Part shown: positions 36,786 through 46,421 of the stretch, piece by piece | Layout of the letters: the number at the start of each line of letters is the position of its first letter | How positions within the stretch are numbered: the stretch's first letter is position 1 | Assembly (NCBI RefSeq): GCF_003026215.1 | Contig: NZ_PYOC01000001.1 | Location: forward strand, 186,001 to 250,000 | DNA length: 64,000 bases | Source: Photobacterium indicum | GTDB lineage: Bacteria > Pseudomonadota > Gammaproteobacteria > Enterobacterales > Vibrionaceae | Direction of reading: 5' to 3' | The notes under the pieces: model-generated | What the model was told of the DNA's origin: nothing | The model's input: only the letters and a program-made list of their open reading frames with translations | The model's database searches: none | Program-made: the position numbers and the translations under genes

Positions 36786-39700
36786 GTGAATATAACAATA
36801 AGAGCCAAGCTTTCATTCATTATGTGCGCCTCATTGCTGACAATGAGTGGTTTTTTTATCACAAGCCTTATGAATACGGAAAAATCTGTTCTTGAGGCGG
36901 AACAAAGTAATGTGAGTGTTAAGGTTGCTAAGTTATTGAATGATAATTTAAAGGGCCAGGTTGATACCGTTACCCGCTCCCTTTCCTATTATTATGAGAA
37001 TTCGAAGCTAGAAAATATCAAGGCAGAATTAGCGACTGATATCACTACGTTTAGAGATGCCATAGACAATATTTATAACAACAGTGACTCTGCGGCCGAT
37101 GCCGAAACCAGCATTCACGCTTTTATCAATGAATACCGCTGGGACAATGGCCGGTATATCTTTGCCTATGATGCCGCCTCAATAGTGAACAAGGCTAACG
37201 GAGCCAACACCAGCATTATCGGCACCAGCGCTTATGACAAAAAAGACACCAATGGCAACTATTACGCACAAAATATTGTCAGTGCAACCAAAGCCAATGC
37301 GATTGGCTTTACCAGTTATCACTTCTTAAATCCGGTAACCCAAAAAGTCGAAGAAAAACTGACGGCATCGTTTTACTTCGAACCGCTAAACCTGATTGTT
37401 GCAACGGGTGAATACATCAGTACATTAAAGCGAGATGAACTAGAGGCAGCTCTTCATACCATCAGTTCATCTAAATACGGCCAAAATGGCTACTTTTGGG
37501 TACAGGACAAGAACGGTAAGATCCTGGCTCATCCCAAGGCCGACATTATCGGTACTGTCATTCCGTCAACAACATCAAGAATTGCCGACAGAATAAAAGG
37601 CCAATCCGAAGCCTTTGTTAAAATTGCTTACGAAAATCCGACCACCAAACAAACAGAGAACAAAATTGCCTATGCCAGGAATATTTTTCCTGAATGGGGC
37701 TGGACGATTGCTACTGGCACTTATGAGAGCGACATCACTAGCATTCAAGATGGGCTGACTCGCGCTACGGCAGAAATTTTTAATGACAAAGTGTACATGA
37801 ACATTGCTACTGCCGCTGTACTGCTGATTATTGCTTTGCTGGTCGCAACCTGGTCGATCAATAAGATTGTTAGAGGCTTAGTGATCCTCAAAGAGCGCAT
37901 TGATACTTTATCGACCGGCGAAGCCGATTTAACATCACGGATTGATATCACGTCACATGATGAGTTGGGCGATATTGGCAAGTCGGTAAACAACTTCATT
38001 ATTTATCTGCAATCCATGACTCTGGAAATTTCGCAAGCCTCTGCTCATATTACTGACGGTATCAAGCACGCCTCCGAGACGACCGCAAATACCCACAAAG
38101 CCAATGACCAAGCACTGCTGTTAAATAATGATGTGCCTGAGGCTCCTGGCAGTATGACAGCGGTAATAAGAAAACTGGCGGCCGGTGATCTTTCTGTCGA
38201 TATTCCGCGGGGGGAGAGTGACGAGATAGGTCATCTCGCGGATGCAATATCGGTATTTAAGAAAAATGCTTTAGCCTTGCGAGAACACCAGAATGAACTA
38301 CAAAAACTGGTAGATGAACGTACGACGCAGCTTACAGAGGCCAATAACGCACTAAACAGTGAAGTCGCCAAGCATGCAAAAGCACGAGAACAAGCGGAAC
38401 AGGCCAACAAAGCCAAATCGTCTTTCCTTGCCCACATGAGCCACGAGATCCGCACCCCCATGAACGGGATAATGGGGACGCTACACCTCCTTGATGATAC
38501 AACCTTAGACAACGCACAAAAACACTACACTAAAACCATCATTTCATCAGGCGAAATTCTGATGGGGGTACTCAATAATGTCCTGGATTATTCTAAAATC
38601 GAAGCCGGGTGTTTCGATATTAATGAAACCAATTTCCGCACCGATTCGATTGTGGGCAATGTTGTCAATATGCTTAAAGCCAGAGCCAAAGAAAAGAACA
38701 TCACACTAACCTATGCAGTTGCAAGCGATGTCCCAATTTTTTTGCATGGTGACGCCAACAAGATCATCCAAATTCTCACCAATTTAGTGGGTAACGCCAT
38801 TAAATTTACCAACCTCGGAAGCGTTACAATCCGTGTGCAGCTCAAGGAGCAACTGCCGGAAGACCGTTTTTTGCTCAAGTTTGAAGTTTTAGATACTGGC
38901 AAAGGTATCCCTGAAAGAAAGCAGGCTGTTATCTTTGAGCCTTTTGAACAGGTAACTCAATCAGAAGGCGGTACCGGGTTAGGCTTGCCTATCAGCAAGG
39001 GGTTCGCCGAGATGCTTGGCGGGGACTTAATGGTGTACAGTGAGCCGGATATCGGTAGCCGGTTTATTCTTACTCTGCCGTTGAATGCCGGCGAGGAAGG
39101 CGAACTCATTTCCACAGATGTAACGGTTTCCCTCACTGTCCCGCCATTAAATATTTTGCTGGTAGAAGATAATGAAACGAATGTCCTAGTCGCTAAAGGA
39201 TTCTTAGACAAGCTTGGTCACAAGGTTGTTGTAGCCATGTCTGGAGAAATGGCACAACGTGCGATGGAGGATCATGATGTCGACATCATCTTAATGGATA
39301 TTAATCTACCGGATACTGACGGTGTTACGCTGACAGGTAAATTGAGAGAGAAAGCGAATCGCCATATACCCACTATTGCCTTCTCTGCCCATGTTTTCCG
39401 GCAAGAAATTGAATCATATCTTGAGGCCGGCCTCGATGGTTTCTTAGGTAAACCAGTACAGTTTAAGCGGATGCAGACTGTTATCGCTAATGTCTATAAT
39501 GGCCAATCCAGCAAGTTCGATGCAGTTAGGAACATAGATCGGGACGTGGGTAAGGAACCTGCCGTCACTCTTTTTGACCCCTCGGTGCTGGAGAACGATC
39601 GGCAGATCCTCGGAGATGGACTAGTGCAGGATATGGTGGCTATGTTTTACGAACGTTCGGCGACTCTGACCCATGAAATAAAAATCCAGAGCTCAGCAAA

Positions 39701-39893
39701 AGCTCTTGAGTTGCCAGTTCACAGCCTTAAAAGCTCCGCTGGAGCCATTGGCTTAACCGCCCTGAGTAAAGCTTGTGAGGAGCTGGAAATAGCTTGTAAG
39801 CAAGGTGCTGATGAGCTGGCGTTAACGAAATTGTCAGCGGCCTTACTTGCTATCTATGCCCCTTCTATCGATAGACTGAAAGAAGAATTTTAA
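36786..39893 (+). CDS. Hybrid sensor kinase, chimera of a chemoreceptor sensor and a TorS-like kinase
   Basis: A 1035-residue protein. One membrane segment near the N-terminus, a periplasmic double Cache-type sensor (about 35-330, with NGRYIFAYD and [19 protein letters not shown]), a second membrane segment (about 345-365) and a HAMP domain are followed by a short remnant of chemoreceptor signalling sequence (about 420-457). Then come a second HAMP-like segment ([20 protein letters not shown]), a coiled coil, phospho-acceptor His553 ([12 protein letters not shown]), an ATPase domain ([11 protein letters not shown]), receiver Asp838 and HPt His979 ([11 protein letters not shown]). The start is GTG at 36786, four bases after the regulator stop and aligned with the ATG of the chemoreceptor at 41015. 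The first 420 residues are nearly identical to that chemoreceptor. Confidence 0.88.
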   Translation: MNITIRAKLSFIMCASLLTMSGFFITSLMNTEKSVLEAEQSNVSVKVAKLLNDNLKGQVDTVTRSLSYYYENSKLENIKAELATDITTFRDAIDNIYNNSDSAADAETSIHAFINEYRWDNGRYIFAYDAASIVNKANGANTSIIGTSAYDKKDTNGNYYAQNIVSATKANAIGFTSYHFLNPVTQKVEEKLTASFYFEPLNLIVATGEYISTLKRDELEAALHTISSSKYGQNGYFWVQDKNGKILAHPKADIIGTVIPSTTSRIADRIKGQSEAFVKIAYENPTTKQTENKIAYARNIFPEWGWTIATGTYESDITSIQDGLTRATAEIFNDKVYMNIATAAVLLIIALLVATWSINKIVRGLVILKERIDTLSTGEADLTSRIDITSHDELGDIGKSVNNFIIYLQSMTLEISQASAHITDGIKHASETTANTHKANDQALLLNNDVPEAPGSMTAVIRKLAAGDLSVDIPRGESDEIGHLADAISVFKKNALALREHQNELQKLVDERTTQLTEANNALNSEVAKHAKAREQAEQANKAKSSFLAHMSHEIRTPMNGIMGTLHLLDDTTLDNAQKHYTKTIISSGEILMGVLNNVLDYSKIEAGCFDINETNFRTDSIVGNVVNMLKARAKEKNITLTYAVASDVPIFLHGDANKIIQILTNLVGNAIKFTNLGSVTIRVQLKEQLPEDRFLLKFEVLDTGKGIPERKQAVIFEPFEQVTQSEGGTGLGLPISKGFAEMLGGDLMVYSEPDIGSRFILTLPLNAGEEGELISTDVTVSLTVPPLNILLVEDNETNVLVAKGFLDKLGHKVVVAMSGEMAQRAMEDHDVDIILMDINLPDTDGVTLTGKLREKANRHIPTIAFSAHVFRQEIESYLEAGLDGFLGKPVQFKRMQTVIANVYNGQSSKFDAVRNIDRDVGKEPAVTLFDPSVLENDRQILGDGLVQDMVAMFYERSATLTHEIKIQSSAKALELPVHSLKSSAGAIGLTALSKACEELEIACKQGADELALTKLSAALLAIYAPSIDRLKEEF

Positions 39894-39900
39894 GGAAAAA

Positions 39901-39938
39901 ACAAGGGTGAATGCTGTTTAATGGCATGCCCTTGTTTT
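39901..39938 (+). terminator. Probable terminator of the two-component operon
   Basis: ACAAGGG (39901-39907) pairs with CCCTTGT (39929-39935), with partial pairing inside (GC...GC), followed by TTT. I find no gene in the remainder of 39939-40264. Confidence 0.65.
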
Positions 39939-40112
39939 ATTGCCTCTTTTTTGCAAACTGCACTTACCGTTAACTTGTCCTAATTTTTCCGTATGATTAA
40001 GACACCTCTCATAATCAAACATCTCTTACGCCTCGACAAAACGAACTGATTCATAACTAAGTCATTGATATTTAGGCAGCAAAGCCGGCGCGCAATAGCG
40101 GGGAAAGGCAAT

Positions 40113-40122
40113 CTGTTCATAT
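40113..40122 (+). promoter_or_regulatory. Candidate tor box upstream of the aphA-like gene
   Basis: CTGTTCATAT is identical to the TorR-binding decamer known from the E. coli tor promoter. It lies 143 bp before the aphA-like start and 3.3 kb from the TorR-like gene. Only one copy is seen, whereas the E. coli promoter has several. Confidence 0.4.
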
Positions 40123-40264
40123 TTTTACGCATTTCTTTAATACTTGTTCTCAAAAAAAATGCATGATTTGAATATCAACTGATTGCACGTAAGTTGTTGC
40201 ATAAGCTGAAAGGAACTTCTGAGACAAGAAGTACTTCTGTTGTATTTTTCGAAGGATAGAAGAT

Positions 40265-40846
40265 ATGTCACTACCAAATGTAATTCTAACTGTGCTGAGC
40301 AATCGCGACGCAACCGGTTACGATATCACCAAAGAATTCTCGCGCAGCATCGGTTATTTCTGGAAAGCGAGCCACCAACAGGTGTATCGCGAATTGAATA
40401 AAATGGCCGACAACAACTTGGCGACCTCCCGACTTGAACCGCAAAATGGCAAACCGGATCGTAAGGTCTACTCCATTACCGAGCTCGGACGACAGGCTCT
40501 GTTTGAATGGTTCCAGGAACCTGCTCGCAATCCAAAGATCCGCGATGAGTTCTTGGCCAAATTACTGGTTTGTGGTGTTCATAATTCAGAACCATTGCAA
40601 GAACAGCTTGAGGCACTCATTCAAGAGTCTCATTCGCTAATGAACAACTATGATGAACTGGAAAAAATCCACTTCGCGAATTACAAAGAGATGGATCGCC
40701 AGTTTCGTCTTGACCGCCTGACCCTGCGCCGCGGCATGCATAACCGCCAGGCGTGGATTAACTGGGCAGAAGAAGTCCTCATTGAACTTAAAGCAATCGA
40801 AAGTTCGAAAAGCAGCTGCGCGGGAGAAGTCCGTCTTTGTGGATAG
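40265..40846 (+). CDS. AphA-like PadR-family regulator
   Basis: A 193-residue PadR-family transcription factor. Its first 90 residues are very like Vibrio AphA: MSLPNVILTVLSNRDATGYD, GYFWKASHQQVYRELNKM, and GKPDRKVYSIT. The C-terminal dimerisation part keeps the RLTLRRGMHNRQAWINWAEE pattern of AphA. In Vibrio, AphA is the low-cell-density quorum regulator and virulence activator, and its gene is normally on chromosome I. This copy, on the apparent chromosome II, differs through residues 55-160 and has an extra C-terminal tail with two cysteines (SSCAGEVRLCG). It may be a paralogue. It sits between the hybrid kinase and the chemoreceptor. Confidence 0.82.
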   Translation: MSLPNVILTVLSNRDATGYDITKEFSRSIGYFWKASHQQVYRELNKMADNNLATSRLEPQNGKPDRKVYSITELGRQALFEWFQEPARNPKIRDEFLAKLLVCGVHNSEPLQEQLEALIQESHSLMNNYDELEKIHFANYKEMDRQFRLDRLTLRRGMHNRQAWINWAEEVLIELKAIESSKSSCAGEVRLCG

Positions 40847-41014
40847 ATTTGGTTGCTTCTTATAGCACGAGTGTTTAAAAGGTTGTTGATAATATGTTGA
40901 ATAATAAAAATGTAGTTCGACAACCGTCATGAATATATTCTCTTTAGCGACGTAATATAAATCTAAAAATAATATTTTTTCAAATGTTGTGTGTAGAACA
41001 AAAGGTTCAGCCCT

Positions 41015-43090
41015 ATGAATATAACAATAAAAGCCAAGCTGGCCGCATTGCTATGCGTTCCATTGCTTACCATGAGTGTTTTTTTTATCACAAGTCTTAT
41101 TAATACTGAAAATTCGGTTCTTGAGGCGGAAAGTAGCAATGTCAGCGTGAAAGTAGCTAAGTTGTTGAATGATAACTTAAAGGGGCAGGTCGATACCGTT
41201 ACCCGCTCCCTTTCTTATTATTATGAGAATTCGAAGCAAGAAAATATCAAGGCAGAGTTGGCGACTGATATCGCGACGTTTAGAGACACAATTGAAAGTA
41301 TTTATAACAAAAGTGCTTCTGCGGCCGATGCAGAAACCAGTATTAACGCTTTTATTAACCAATATCGGTGGGACAATGGCCGTTATATCTTTGCGTATGA
41401 TGCCGCAACGGTTATTAACAAGGCTAATGGCGCCAACGCCAGTATTATCGGCACCAGTGCTTATGATAAAAAAGACACCAATGGCAAATATTATGCTCAG
41501 GATATTGTCAGTTCCGCCAAAGCCAATAAAGTTGGTTTCACCAGTTATTATTTCTTGAATCCAAGAACCAAAGATACCGAAGAAAAATTGACGGCATCGG
41601 TTTACTTCGAACCGTTGAATCTGGTTATTGCAACGGGTGAGTACATCAGTACCCTAAGGCAAGATGAACTTGAGGCGGCCCTTAAGACCATCAGTTCATC
41701 TAAATACGGCCAAAATGGCTACTTTTGGGTGCAAGATAAGAACGGCAAGATCCTGGCTCACCCAAAGGCAGAAGTTATCGGTACTGTCATTCCGGCAACA
41801 ACATTAAAAATTGCCAACAGCATCAAAGGCCAAACAGAAGCTTTTGTTAAAATCGCTTTCGAAAACCCGGCCACCCAACAGACAGAAAACAAATTTGTCT
41901 ATGCCCGAAATATTTTCCCGGAGTGGGGCTGGACCATTGCCACGGGCACTTATGAGAGCGACGTCACTAACATTCAAGATGAGCTGACTAACGCGACGGC
42001 AGAAATTTTTGGTGACAAAGTGTCTATGAGCATTGCTATTGCCGCTGCACTGCTGGTGATTGCTCTGCTGGTCGCGGCCTGGTCGATCAATAAGATTGTT
42101 AAAGGCTTAGTAATGCTCAAAGAGCGCATTGATACTTTATCGACCGGCGAAGCTGATTTAACATCGCGGATTGATATTACGTCACATGATGAGTTGGGCG
42201 ATATTGGCAAGTCGGTAAACAACTTCATTATTTACCTGCAATCCATGATCCTGGAAATTTCACAAGCCTCTGCTCATATTACTGACGGTATCAAGCAGCT
42301 TGATGTGCAGTCAGAGCAAAATAATCAGGCGTTAATTAAGCACGCGTCAGAGACGGATCAAGTCGTCGCGGCCATTACTGAAATGAGCGCAACGGCTGAA
42401 ACCGTCGCACAGAATGCTACCGAGACAGCCGCTAACACCCAAAAAGCCAATGATGATGCGTTGTTGGCAAAAGACGATGTGCTTGAGGCGTCTGGCAGTA
42501 TGATTGTTCTGGTGGATGAAGTGGATACGGCATCATCGAGCATTAATACCATGAACGAGAATACTCAGCAGATTGTCAGTGTGCTAGGTGTGATTGGTGA
42601 AATTGCCGATCAGACTAACTTGCTGGCGCTCAATGCCGCCATCGAAGCAGCACGCGCCGGAGAGCAAGGACGAGGCTTCGCGGTGGTTGCCGATGAAGTA
42701 CGATCGCTTGCGGCGCGTACCCAGTCTAGCACCGCAGAAATCAATGAGATCTTAACGACATTGCGTCAGGATGCCTCTAGTGCTGTAGCTGCAATGGAAG
42801 TGACGAAAACAAGCTGCGAACGTACAGCTGAAAATGCTGAGCGGGTATCAAACAGCCTGGATGCGGTAACCGGATCCATTGTCGAAATCAATGATCTCAG
42901 CACCCAAATTGCAACCGCTTCTGAGGAGCAAAGTTCGGTAACCGAAGAAGTAAGCCGTAATATGAATAACATCCGCGAGATGGTTCAGGAGTTGACCCAA
43001 AACGGACAAGCTACGGTAGACAGTACTCAAAGCTTGGCAGCTGCCAACACCCAACTGAACACTCTGGTCAGTAAGTTTAAATTGCAATAG
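41015..43090 (+). CDS. Methyl-accepting chemotaxis protein with Cache sensor
   Basis: A 691-residue inner-membrane chemoreceptor: membrane segment 1 (about 8-28), periplasmic Cache-type sensor (about 35-335), membrane segment 2 (about 345-365), HAMP ([20 protein letters not shown]), adaptation helices and the highly conserved hairpin tip ([20 protein letters not shown] near residue 530). It lacks a C-terminal CheR-docking pentapeptide and ends SKFKLQ. The ligand is unknown; Cache domains of this sort bind small acids or amines. The N-terminal 420 residues are shared almost exactly with the upstream hybrid kinase, so both should sense the same ligand. Confidence 0.93.
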   Translation: MNITIKAKLAALLCVPLLTMSVFFITSLINTENSVLEAESSNVSVKVAKLLNDNLKGQVDTVTRSLSYYYENSKQENIKAELATDIATFRDTIESIYNKSASAADAETSINAFINQYRWDNGRYIFAYDAATVINKANGANASIIGTSAYDKKDTNGKYYAQDIVSSAKANKVGFTSYYFLNPRTKDTEEKLTASVYFEPLNLVIATGEYISTLRQDELEAALKTISSSKYGQNGYFWVQDKNGKILAHPKAEVIGTVIPATTLKIANSIKGQTEAFVKIAFENPATQQTENKFVYARNIFPEWGWTIATGTYESDVTNIQDELTNATAEIFGDKVSMSIAIAAALLVIALLVAAWSINKIVKGLVMLKERIDTLSTGEADLTSRIDITSHDELGDIGKSVNNFIIYLQSMILEISQASAHITDGIKQLDVQSEQNNQALIKHASETDQVVAAITEMSATAETVAQNATETAANTQKANDDALLAKDDVLEASGSMIVLVDEVDTASSSINTMNENTQQIVSVLGVIGEIADQTNLLALNAAIEAARAGEQGRGFAVVADEVRSLAARTQSSTAEINEILTTLRQDASSAVAAMEVTKTSCERTAENAERVSNSLDAVTGSIVEINDLSTQIATASEEQSSVTEEVSRNMNNIREMVQELTQNGQATVDSTQSLAAANTQLNTLVSKFKLQ

Positions 43091-43140
43091 GCTTTTCAAA
43101 CACAGTAATAAAGACAATTTAGCTTAAACAATCCGCTTAT

Positions 43141-43170
43141 AAAGGCTTCTAAATCTAGAAGCCTTTTTTT
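43141..43170 (+). terminator. Chemoreceptor gene terminator
   Basis: AAAGGCTTCTA / TAGAAGCCTTT, an 11-bp perfect stem with a 4-base loop, running into a T tract. Confidence 0.88.
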
Positions 43171-43195
43171 ATGCCGCTATTTTAAATTATTGTTA

Positions 43196-43378
43196 TCAAG
43201 CGGAAGTAATTAACAATATACCAATTACGAGAGCATACACTGCAGGGTGATTCACGCCATCACTAACAGGTATTTCACCTAATTCATACGGGTTAATACT
43301 CTCTAAACACCTCACATTGATATCGAATTTCACTGCACCACAATGGCATTGTCCTGTATGAATAGGTTTGAGAACCAT
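43196..43378 (-). pseudogene. Collapsed GFA-family gene
   Basis: The 60-residue frame joins a glutathione-dependent formaldehyde-activating (GFA/CENP-V fold) N-terminus, GQCHCGAVKFDI with two zinc cysteines, straight to the family's C-terminal end, INVRCLESINPYELGEIPV and DGVNHPA. Normal members are about 120-135 residues, so some 75 central residues, including the second zinc site, are missing. The last 13 residues are hydrophobic and unrelated. Probably non-functional. Confidence 0.65.
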
Positions 43379-43733
43379 TTCTTTGTATCCCCTTATCTGT
43401 GTCTGTGTTGACTACAAAATAATGTGTGGCAAGTCGCGCGACATATCTCGAGTCACTTTTGATTTGTCTTCCCTGATCGAAATTCTCCCCGGTTTATCGT
43501 TAATTAACCAACTGCCAATGAGGGTATAATAATCACCAAATTTAGGTAAAGGATGGTATGCCTGATAAATCACCCCCAACACGCGAGGTTTGTTTATGCG
43601 ATGAGAAAAGTAATAAAATAAATGGGTTATAAAGTTCAACGGAAAATAAAGATTATTGTGAATCTAATGTTGCATTTATGATTTTTATAACCTGTTATGT
43701 TTAAACAACGAGATCATAACAAGTGAGTACATT

Positions 43734-43892
43734 ATGAAAGTTGTTGTTGAATTCCAAAAAAATGGTATTTATCGAGATCACTACTGGGAAGGATACTTTC
43801 ACTCTGTCAAAGGTCAGCTGCGTGAAGTTACACCGTCTTATGCGGCACAGTTAATTAAAGAGTCGAAAGCAACGTTGTATGTGAAAGGCTGA
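43734..43892 (+). CDS. Small hypothetical protein
   Basis: A 52-residue frame, MKVVVEFQKNGIYRDHYWEG ... AAQLIKESKATLYVKG, of balanced composition without a membrane segment. I do not recognise the family. AGTGAG lies about nine bases upstream. It stands alone between pseudogenes and dispersed repeats. The even codon use and a compact globular-looking sequence favour a real gene. Confidence 0.55.
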   Translation: MKVVVEFQKNGIYRDHYWEGYFHSVKGQLREVTPSYAAQLIKESKATLYVKG

Positions 43893-43900
43893 TAGAACTT

Positions 43901-43953
43901 ATATCAATCTAGATAAGTACCTGATCATTATTACTGGATAAAATTGCTTATAT
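43901..43953. repeat. Dispersed intergenic repeat, type A
   Basis: ATATCAATCTAGATAAGTAC ... AAAATTGCTTATA, the second copy of the sequence at 9010-9062. It abuts a type B repeat. Confidence 0.6.
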
Positions 43954-44008
43954 ACCCAAGCTACCTCAGTTCTCGCTGAAACGAGCATCTTGAGGTAACT
44001 TGAGTATG
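43950..44008. repeat. Dispersed palindromic repeat, type B (full copy)
   Basis: TATACCCAAGCTACCTCA, a 22-base centre containing TCTCGCTGAAACGAGCATC, then TGAGGTAACTTGAGTAT. The two arms are nearly perfect inverted repeats, so RNA across it would fold into a long hairpin. Partial copies are at 35764 and 63928. A right-arm-like fragment, TATACCCAAGCTAGACCGC, begins near 3174. Confidence 0.7.
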
Positions 44009-44040
44009 ATCACTGTCACTATCTTTAATTGCACGTTTAG

Positions 44041-45423
44041 CTACTGTGAAATTGAAGGTACATTGGCAAACTGTGGCAACCATTGACGCTGTGCAGTAAA
44101 CATTTCAGTAAACATCGCATCAATTTGCTCAAGGGTGCACACTGTCGCCGTTACCGGATCCAAAGCCAGAGCATACCGTGCAGCATCAAGATTACAAGTC
44201 AGCGCCGCTTCAACAATTAACTCTTGTACCGCGGTATTGGTTTTGATCAAACTAGCACATTGCATAGGTAACCGGCCCATTTTCTGCGGATGAATCCCTT
44301 GGCTATCAACCCAAATCGGAACCTCAACAACACAGTTTTCAGGTAGGTTATCGATCAACAAACCTGCAGACTGGCGATTCGGCACATTACCATTGATTCG
44401 TGTCCGTTCACCGCTGACCATCGCGTTAATCAGCTTCGGTGCATTCAGCATATTTGGCTCAATCGTAAACTTTTGTATCCCTGCTAACTGGGCGTCAATT
44501 TCAGCTTCACCAGCAGAATGGACTTTTTCTTCCAACGCCAATAAATCCCAGCGCTGAGGAAGGAAATGATTAATCATCTCTTCATTTTTACGGAAATAGG
44601 GTAGGTAATCGCTACAGTGCCAGTGGTTTTCGGTACACCAAAAACCAAAAAAATTCAGTACTTCACAGCGCACACCATCAGCAGCGTAGACCTTCGGATT
44701 ATTAACCAATTCACGGATTTTAGGCTGCATATCCTTGCCATTCGCCATCATTTTGGTTATCCACGTCATGTGATTAATACCCGCGAATTCATAGTCAATA
44801 TGCGAAGGTACATCGTGGTACATCAGTCGTTGCCAGCGTTCGGGGGTTGAAGGGTGCTCTACCCAGTCGCCTTCGCCTAAGTACCCGACAAGCTGAGCTG
44901 CGGTATAGCGCACGCCATAACACAAACCGATAGATTTAATCGGGCTGGAATCTTTTGCTGCCCAAGTTAATGGCGCGAGTGGGTTGGCATAATTGATAAA
45001 CAACGCCTCGGGGCATACCTCTTCCATGTCTCGCAATATGGTCAACATGGGGGGGATATGGCGTAGAGCGCGGAAGATGCCACCTGGCCCCATGGTATCG
45101 CCAACTTCTTGTATTACACCGTACTTGGTCGGAATCTGCATATCCAGTCGCCACGGCTCTAAGCCTCCAACCTGAATGGCATTAATCACAAAGTCAGCAC
45201 CAGTCAACGCCTGACGCCTATCTGTGGTCATACTGATCCGAGCACGAGTATTAGCCTGCTCAGCCATTTTACTAATCAGCTGGTGGCTTCTTTTAAGTAC
45301 CTCGGGATCGATATCCATCAACACCAAGTCAATATCGTTCAATGCCGGATAAGAGAGTAAGGCTGAAGTAATCTGACGGGTGAACATCACACTACCCGCA
45401 CCGATAATGGTTATTTGAGTCAT
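44041..45423 (-). CDS. Glycoside hydrolase family 4, alpha-galactosidase/alpha-glucosidase type
   Basis: A 460-residue cytosolic NAD- and Mn-dependent glycosidase of family GH4 (MelA group). The N-terminal Rossmann motif ITIIGAGSVMFTRQ is followed by DIDLVLMDIDPE. The metal-site cysteine is in GLCYGVR near residue 174, with the histidine in AGINHMTWI near 200. GH4 enzymes cleave by NAD-dependent oxidation and elimination. The gene is last in a four-gene unit behind an ABC importer (gap two bases), so it very likely hydrolyses the imported galactoside- or glucoside-type sugar. Confidence 0.88.
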   Translation of the reverse strand: MTQITIIGAGSVMFTRQITSALLSYPALNDIDLVLMDIDPEVLKRSHQLISKMAEQANTRARISMTTDRRQALTGADFVINAIQVGGLEPWRLDMQIPTKYGVIQEVGDTMGPGGIFRALRHIPPMLTILRDMEEVCPEALFINYANPLAPLTWAAKDSSPIKSIGLCYGVRYTAAQLVGYLGEGDWVEHPSTPERWQRLMYHDVPSHIDYEFAGINHMTWITKMMANGKDMQPKIRELVNNPKVYAADGVRCEVLNFFGFWCTENHWHCSDYLPYFRKNEEMINHFLPQRWDLLALEEKVHSAGEAEIDAQLAGIQKFTIEPNMLNAPKLINAMVSGERTRINGNVPNRQSAGLLIDNLPENCVVEVPIWVDSQGIHPQKMGRLPMQCASLIKTNTAVQELIVEAALTCNLDAARYALALDPVTATVCTLEQIDAMFTEMFTAQRQWLPQFANVPSISQ

Positions 45424-45425
45424 AT

Positions 45426-46421
45426 CTATACCTTATTAAAAAGTAACCGTCGCCATGATCCTATGTGCTGTTTTAACAGCATGCTATGGACCATTAACGA
45501 AACAAGAATGGTGACGCCGTAGATTAGGCGAGTCCAAAAACCCGCCAATCCGGCACTGATGATCCCGGCTTCTAAAATACCGATAATGCAGGCACCAAAC
45601 AGTGTGCCCATCAAGGTGCCGCGCCCGCCGAGAACAGAGGTGCCACCAATGAATACCGAGGCAAAAACCAATAGCATGTAACCCTGCCCCTGATTAGGCC
45701 ACCAGCTACTCATCTCAAGGCTGACAAATACTCCGACGAAGGCCGACATCGCGCCCATCAGCATAAATAACAACAAGCGAGTCTGTTCAACCGGCACTCC
45801 CATTACTTGTGCTGCTGTCGGGTTATCACCAATAAAATTGACGTTATCACCAAAAACATGGTGTGAAAGGAGCAGCCAGAGCAAGAAAATTACCAGCAAG
45901 GCCCATAACATCTGAGCAGGAATCACTTCGGCAATACGGCCAACCATCAGAGTGTGAATCCAACTGTCACGAATTTGCGGAATACTCAGGGCGAGACCGT
46001 CAGCCAAAACGGTTGTCAGGCCACCCAGAAAAAACTGGGTGCCGATGGTTGCAATGATCGAAGGAATACGAAAATAGACCACCAGTATTCCGTTCAAGAT
46101 GCCACAAGCTAAACCTGCAGCAATCGCACATCCGAGGGCCAACAGAGTGGAGTTTGTCGCCTGAAAGATGGCAGAGAAAACGAAGCCTCCCAGCGCGACA
46201 ACCGCGGGGAAACTCATGTCGATTTCACGCGCGACAATGAGCAACGTCAAAGCAAAAGCCAGCATAGCCGTGAAAGGAATTGTCGACATGAATGCGGTGT
46301 AAATACGGCCATGTAGGAAGGTTTCTGGGCTACACACCGTAAAGAGTGCCCATAAGGCAACAAGGATTAGTGCAGTCAATGATGGAACACGGTGACGAGT
46401 AATAATAAATGAATTCATCAT
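45426..46421 (-). CDS. Sugar ABC transporter permease
   Basis: A 331-residue inner-membrane permease of the RbsC/BPD_transp_2 family with about nine or ten hydrophobic segments. It contains GDNPTAAQVMGVPVEQTRLL and FIGGTSVLGGRGTLMGTLFG, characteristic of carbohydrate-type permeases. It overlaps the ATPase gene by four bases and precedes the GH4 gene. The importer carries a monosaccharide or small glycoside. Confidence 0.9.
   Translation of the reverse strand: MMNSFIITRHRVPSLTALILVALWALFTVCSPETFLHGRIYTAFMSTIPFTAMLAFALTLLIVAREIDMSFPAVVALGGFVFSAIFQATNSTLLALGCAIAAGLACGILNGILVVYFRIPSIIATIGTQFFLGGLTTVLADGLALSIPQIRDSWIHTLMVGRIAEVIPAQMLWALLVIFLLWLLLSHHVFGDNVNFIGDNPTAAQVMGVPVEQTRLLLFMLMGAMSAFVGVFVSLEMSSWWPNQGQGYMLLVFASVFIGGTSVLGGRGTLMGTLFGACIIGILEAGIISAGLAGFWTRLIYGVTILVSLMVHSMLLKQHIGSWRRLLFNKV

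Noticed and set aside
43412-43639. Open frame of 75 codons on the minus strand
   Set aside because: It starts with TTG, lacks a ribosome-binding site, and the protein resembles nothing I know. It lies among decayed genes and is more likely chance or a remnant.
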